A DNA stretch of 64,000 nucleotides. It comes from Bin22 sp965207275 (GTDB lineage: Bacteria > Chloroflexota > Dehalococcoidia > Lucifugimonadales > UBA3495). The stretch is from contig CBDBMH010000001.1 of assembly GCA_965207275.1 (NCBI GenBank), positions 992,001 to 1,056,000 of the forward strand. The letters are read 5' to 3'. A model generated the notes under the pieces. That model was not told the origin of the DNA. It saw nothing but the letters and a program-made list of their open reading frames with translations, and made no database searches. Made by a program: the position numbers and the translations under genes. Shown here in pieces: positions 62,967 to 64,000 of the stretch (positions are counted from its first letter, which is position 1; every line of letters begins with the position of its first letter).

Positions 62967-64000
62967 CTACCCTCCATACACCGTCTCCCCGCCCACAATC
63001 GTCTGCAAGACCGGAATGTCCTTGATGGTCAGCGGGTCTACTGCGGTGGGGTCTTCATCCAGGACCACCAGGTCGGCCAGTTTGCCGGGTTCGATGGAGC
63101 CCTTGATGTTCTCCTCGAAGCCGGCGTAGGCGCCGTGCAGGGTGTAGATTCTTAGCGCCTCTTCCACCGTAATCTTCTGGTTTTCGCCCCATACCCGGCC
63201 CTCGCTGTCGGTGCGGGTAACGCAGCTCTGGATGCCCATCAGCGGTTCAAAAGGCCCGGGCGGGTAGTCGGTGGCGCCGGTGGAGATGATGCCGTAGTCC
63301 AGGAATGACCGCTGGGCGAACATCCACCGCAGCCGCTCCTCCCCGTAGAAGGGCATCTTCTCGCCGTGGTAATAGACGTAGGTGCAGAAGGGGGTGGCCA
63401 CGGCCCCCAGGGCCTTCATGCGGGACAGCAAATCCGGGTTCACCAGAGTGCAGTGCTCGATGCGGTGGCGGGGGTCGGGCCGGGGGTCTGCCGCCTGGGC
63501 CCGCTCGTAGGCGGACACCACCATGTCGATGGTGCTGTCGCCGTTGGCGTGGATGCACACCTGGAAACCGGCCTGGTGCATCTCCATAACGCGCTCGTTT
63601 ATCTCGTCCGCCTCCATGGCCAGGATGCCGTAGTCGCAGCAGCTTCCCTCGTAGGGGGCTGACAGGTAGGCGGTACGGCTGGCAATGGCTCCGTCGGCCA
63701 CCATCTTGATGCCGCCAATGCGCAGGCGGTCGTCGCCCAGGCCGGCCACCACGCCGGCGTCGCGCAGTGCCGGGAAATAGGGGTAGTAGAGCAGACAATA
63801 GACCCGCAGGGAAAGGTCGCCTTCCTTATAGCCCTCCTGGTAGGTGGCGAACTCCTCGGCGGTTACCCGTGCGTCGTGGACGCTGGTAATTCCGGCCTCG
63901 TTCAGCATTCCGCAGATAGTTAGCAGGCCTTCCCGCCGGATTTCCGGGGTCTCCACGGGAATCAGGCCGGACCGCACCGGTTCAATGGCCCGCTCGTACA
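62967..64000 (-). CDS. Amidohydrolase (YtcJ-like, Amidohydro_3), 5' end beyond the window
   Basis: About 344 C-terminal residues of a metal-dependent amidohydrolase; the frame stays open to the right edge, so the start and the N-terminal metal-binding HxH are missing. Seen are ICGMLNEAGITSVHDA, GGIKMVADGAIASRTAYL, VCIHANGDSTIDMVVSAYER (metal His), RHRIEHCTLVNPDLLSRM, ISTGATDYPPGPFEPLMGIQ, and the end LHGAYAGFEENIKGSIEPGK then ADLVVLDEDP. The YtcJ type normally has about 530-550 residues. Substrate unknown. Confidence 0.92.
   Translation of the reverse strand, partial: YERAIEPVRSGLIPVETPEIRREGLLTICGMLNEAGITSVHDARVTAEEFATYQEGYKEGDLSLRVYCLLYYPYFPALRDAGVVAGLGDDRLRIGGIKMVADGAIASRTAYLSAPYEGSCCDYGILAMEADEINERVMEMHQAGFQVCIHANGDSTIDMVVSAYERAQAADPRPDPRHRIEHCTLVNPDLLSRMKALGAVATPFCTYVYYHGEKMPFYGEERLRWMFAQRSFLDYGIISTGATDYPPGPFEPLMGIQSCVTRTDSEGRVWGENQKITVEEALRIYTLHGAYAGFEENIKGSIEPGKLADLVVLDEDPTAVDPLTIKDIPVLQTIVGGETVYGG

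Overview
The window is GC-rich bacterial chromosome, densely coded on both strands, with no rRNA or tRNA gene that I could find. The gene set points to a Chloroflexota bacterium of the Dehalococcoidia/SAR202 kind. The reasons are a peptide-type ABC binding lipoprotein with a long charged repeat linker, HspR control of grpE-dnaK, KorAB, many stand-alone catabolic enzymes (amidase, MmgE/PrpD, GMC oxidoreductase, CaiB-type CoA transferase, haloalkane dehalogenase) and abundant short dispersed repeats. This placement is inference from gene content, not phylogeny.

Layout. 0-6 kb: amidase with a small AtzG/GatC-like partner and an MFS transporter, a 1.5 kb repeat-rich gene desert, then MmgE/PrpD. 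6-12 kb: a complete five-gene oligopeptide/dipeptide-type ABC operon. 12-18 kb: cupin and GMC oxidoreductase, an MFS exporter that seems to start at ACG, a degenerate nuclease-fold protein and a CcmA-like ATPase. 18-23 kb: comEA, comEC and rph, with a reduced hicAB pair overlapping the end of rph. 23-33 kb: M16 peptidase, argF, a decayed GxxExxY cassette bounded by inverted repeats, der, plsY, pncC, a zinc-type dehydrogenase and small proteins. 33-41 kb: moeA, three tandem HAD hydrolases, a MoeA-periplasmic-binding-domain fusion, selD and a YedY/sulfite-oxidase-like molybdoenzyme. 41-48 kb: DUF502 protein, an IS30-type element, and an HspR-grpE-dnaK heat-shock operon with a divergent zinc-ribbon gene. 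48-64 kb: histone-deacetylase-like hydrolase, SLC13 transporter, CoA transferase, KorAB, FAH-family hydrolase, haloalkane dehalogenase, aldehyde dehydrogenase, asd, dapB, a DUF1640-like coiled-coil protein and an amidohydrolase cut by the right edge.

The most interesting point is selenocysteine. selD (39081-40127) is intact only if an in-frame TGA is read as Sec at the position of E. coli SelD Cys17, and a hairpin of SECIS type follows. Six kilobases away, the first of three tandem HAD hydrolases (34537-35253) also has an in-frame TGA at codon 27. Its two neighbours have Cys at exactly this position. With TGA read as Sec its length is 238 aa, identical to copy 2, and all HAD catalytic motifs are intact. 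This is a candidate new selenoprotein family with Cys paralogues side by side.

Other points worth attention are a symmetric HspR operator serving two divergent promoters, a GxxExxY pseudogene between 34-bp inverted repeats, a dispersed CAGGGCAATCGCG-type terminal-repeat motif, a GGCCCAAAA repeat family, promoters placed for leaderless transcripts, and a HicB that lacks its DNA-binding domain.
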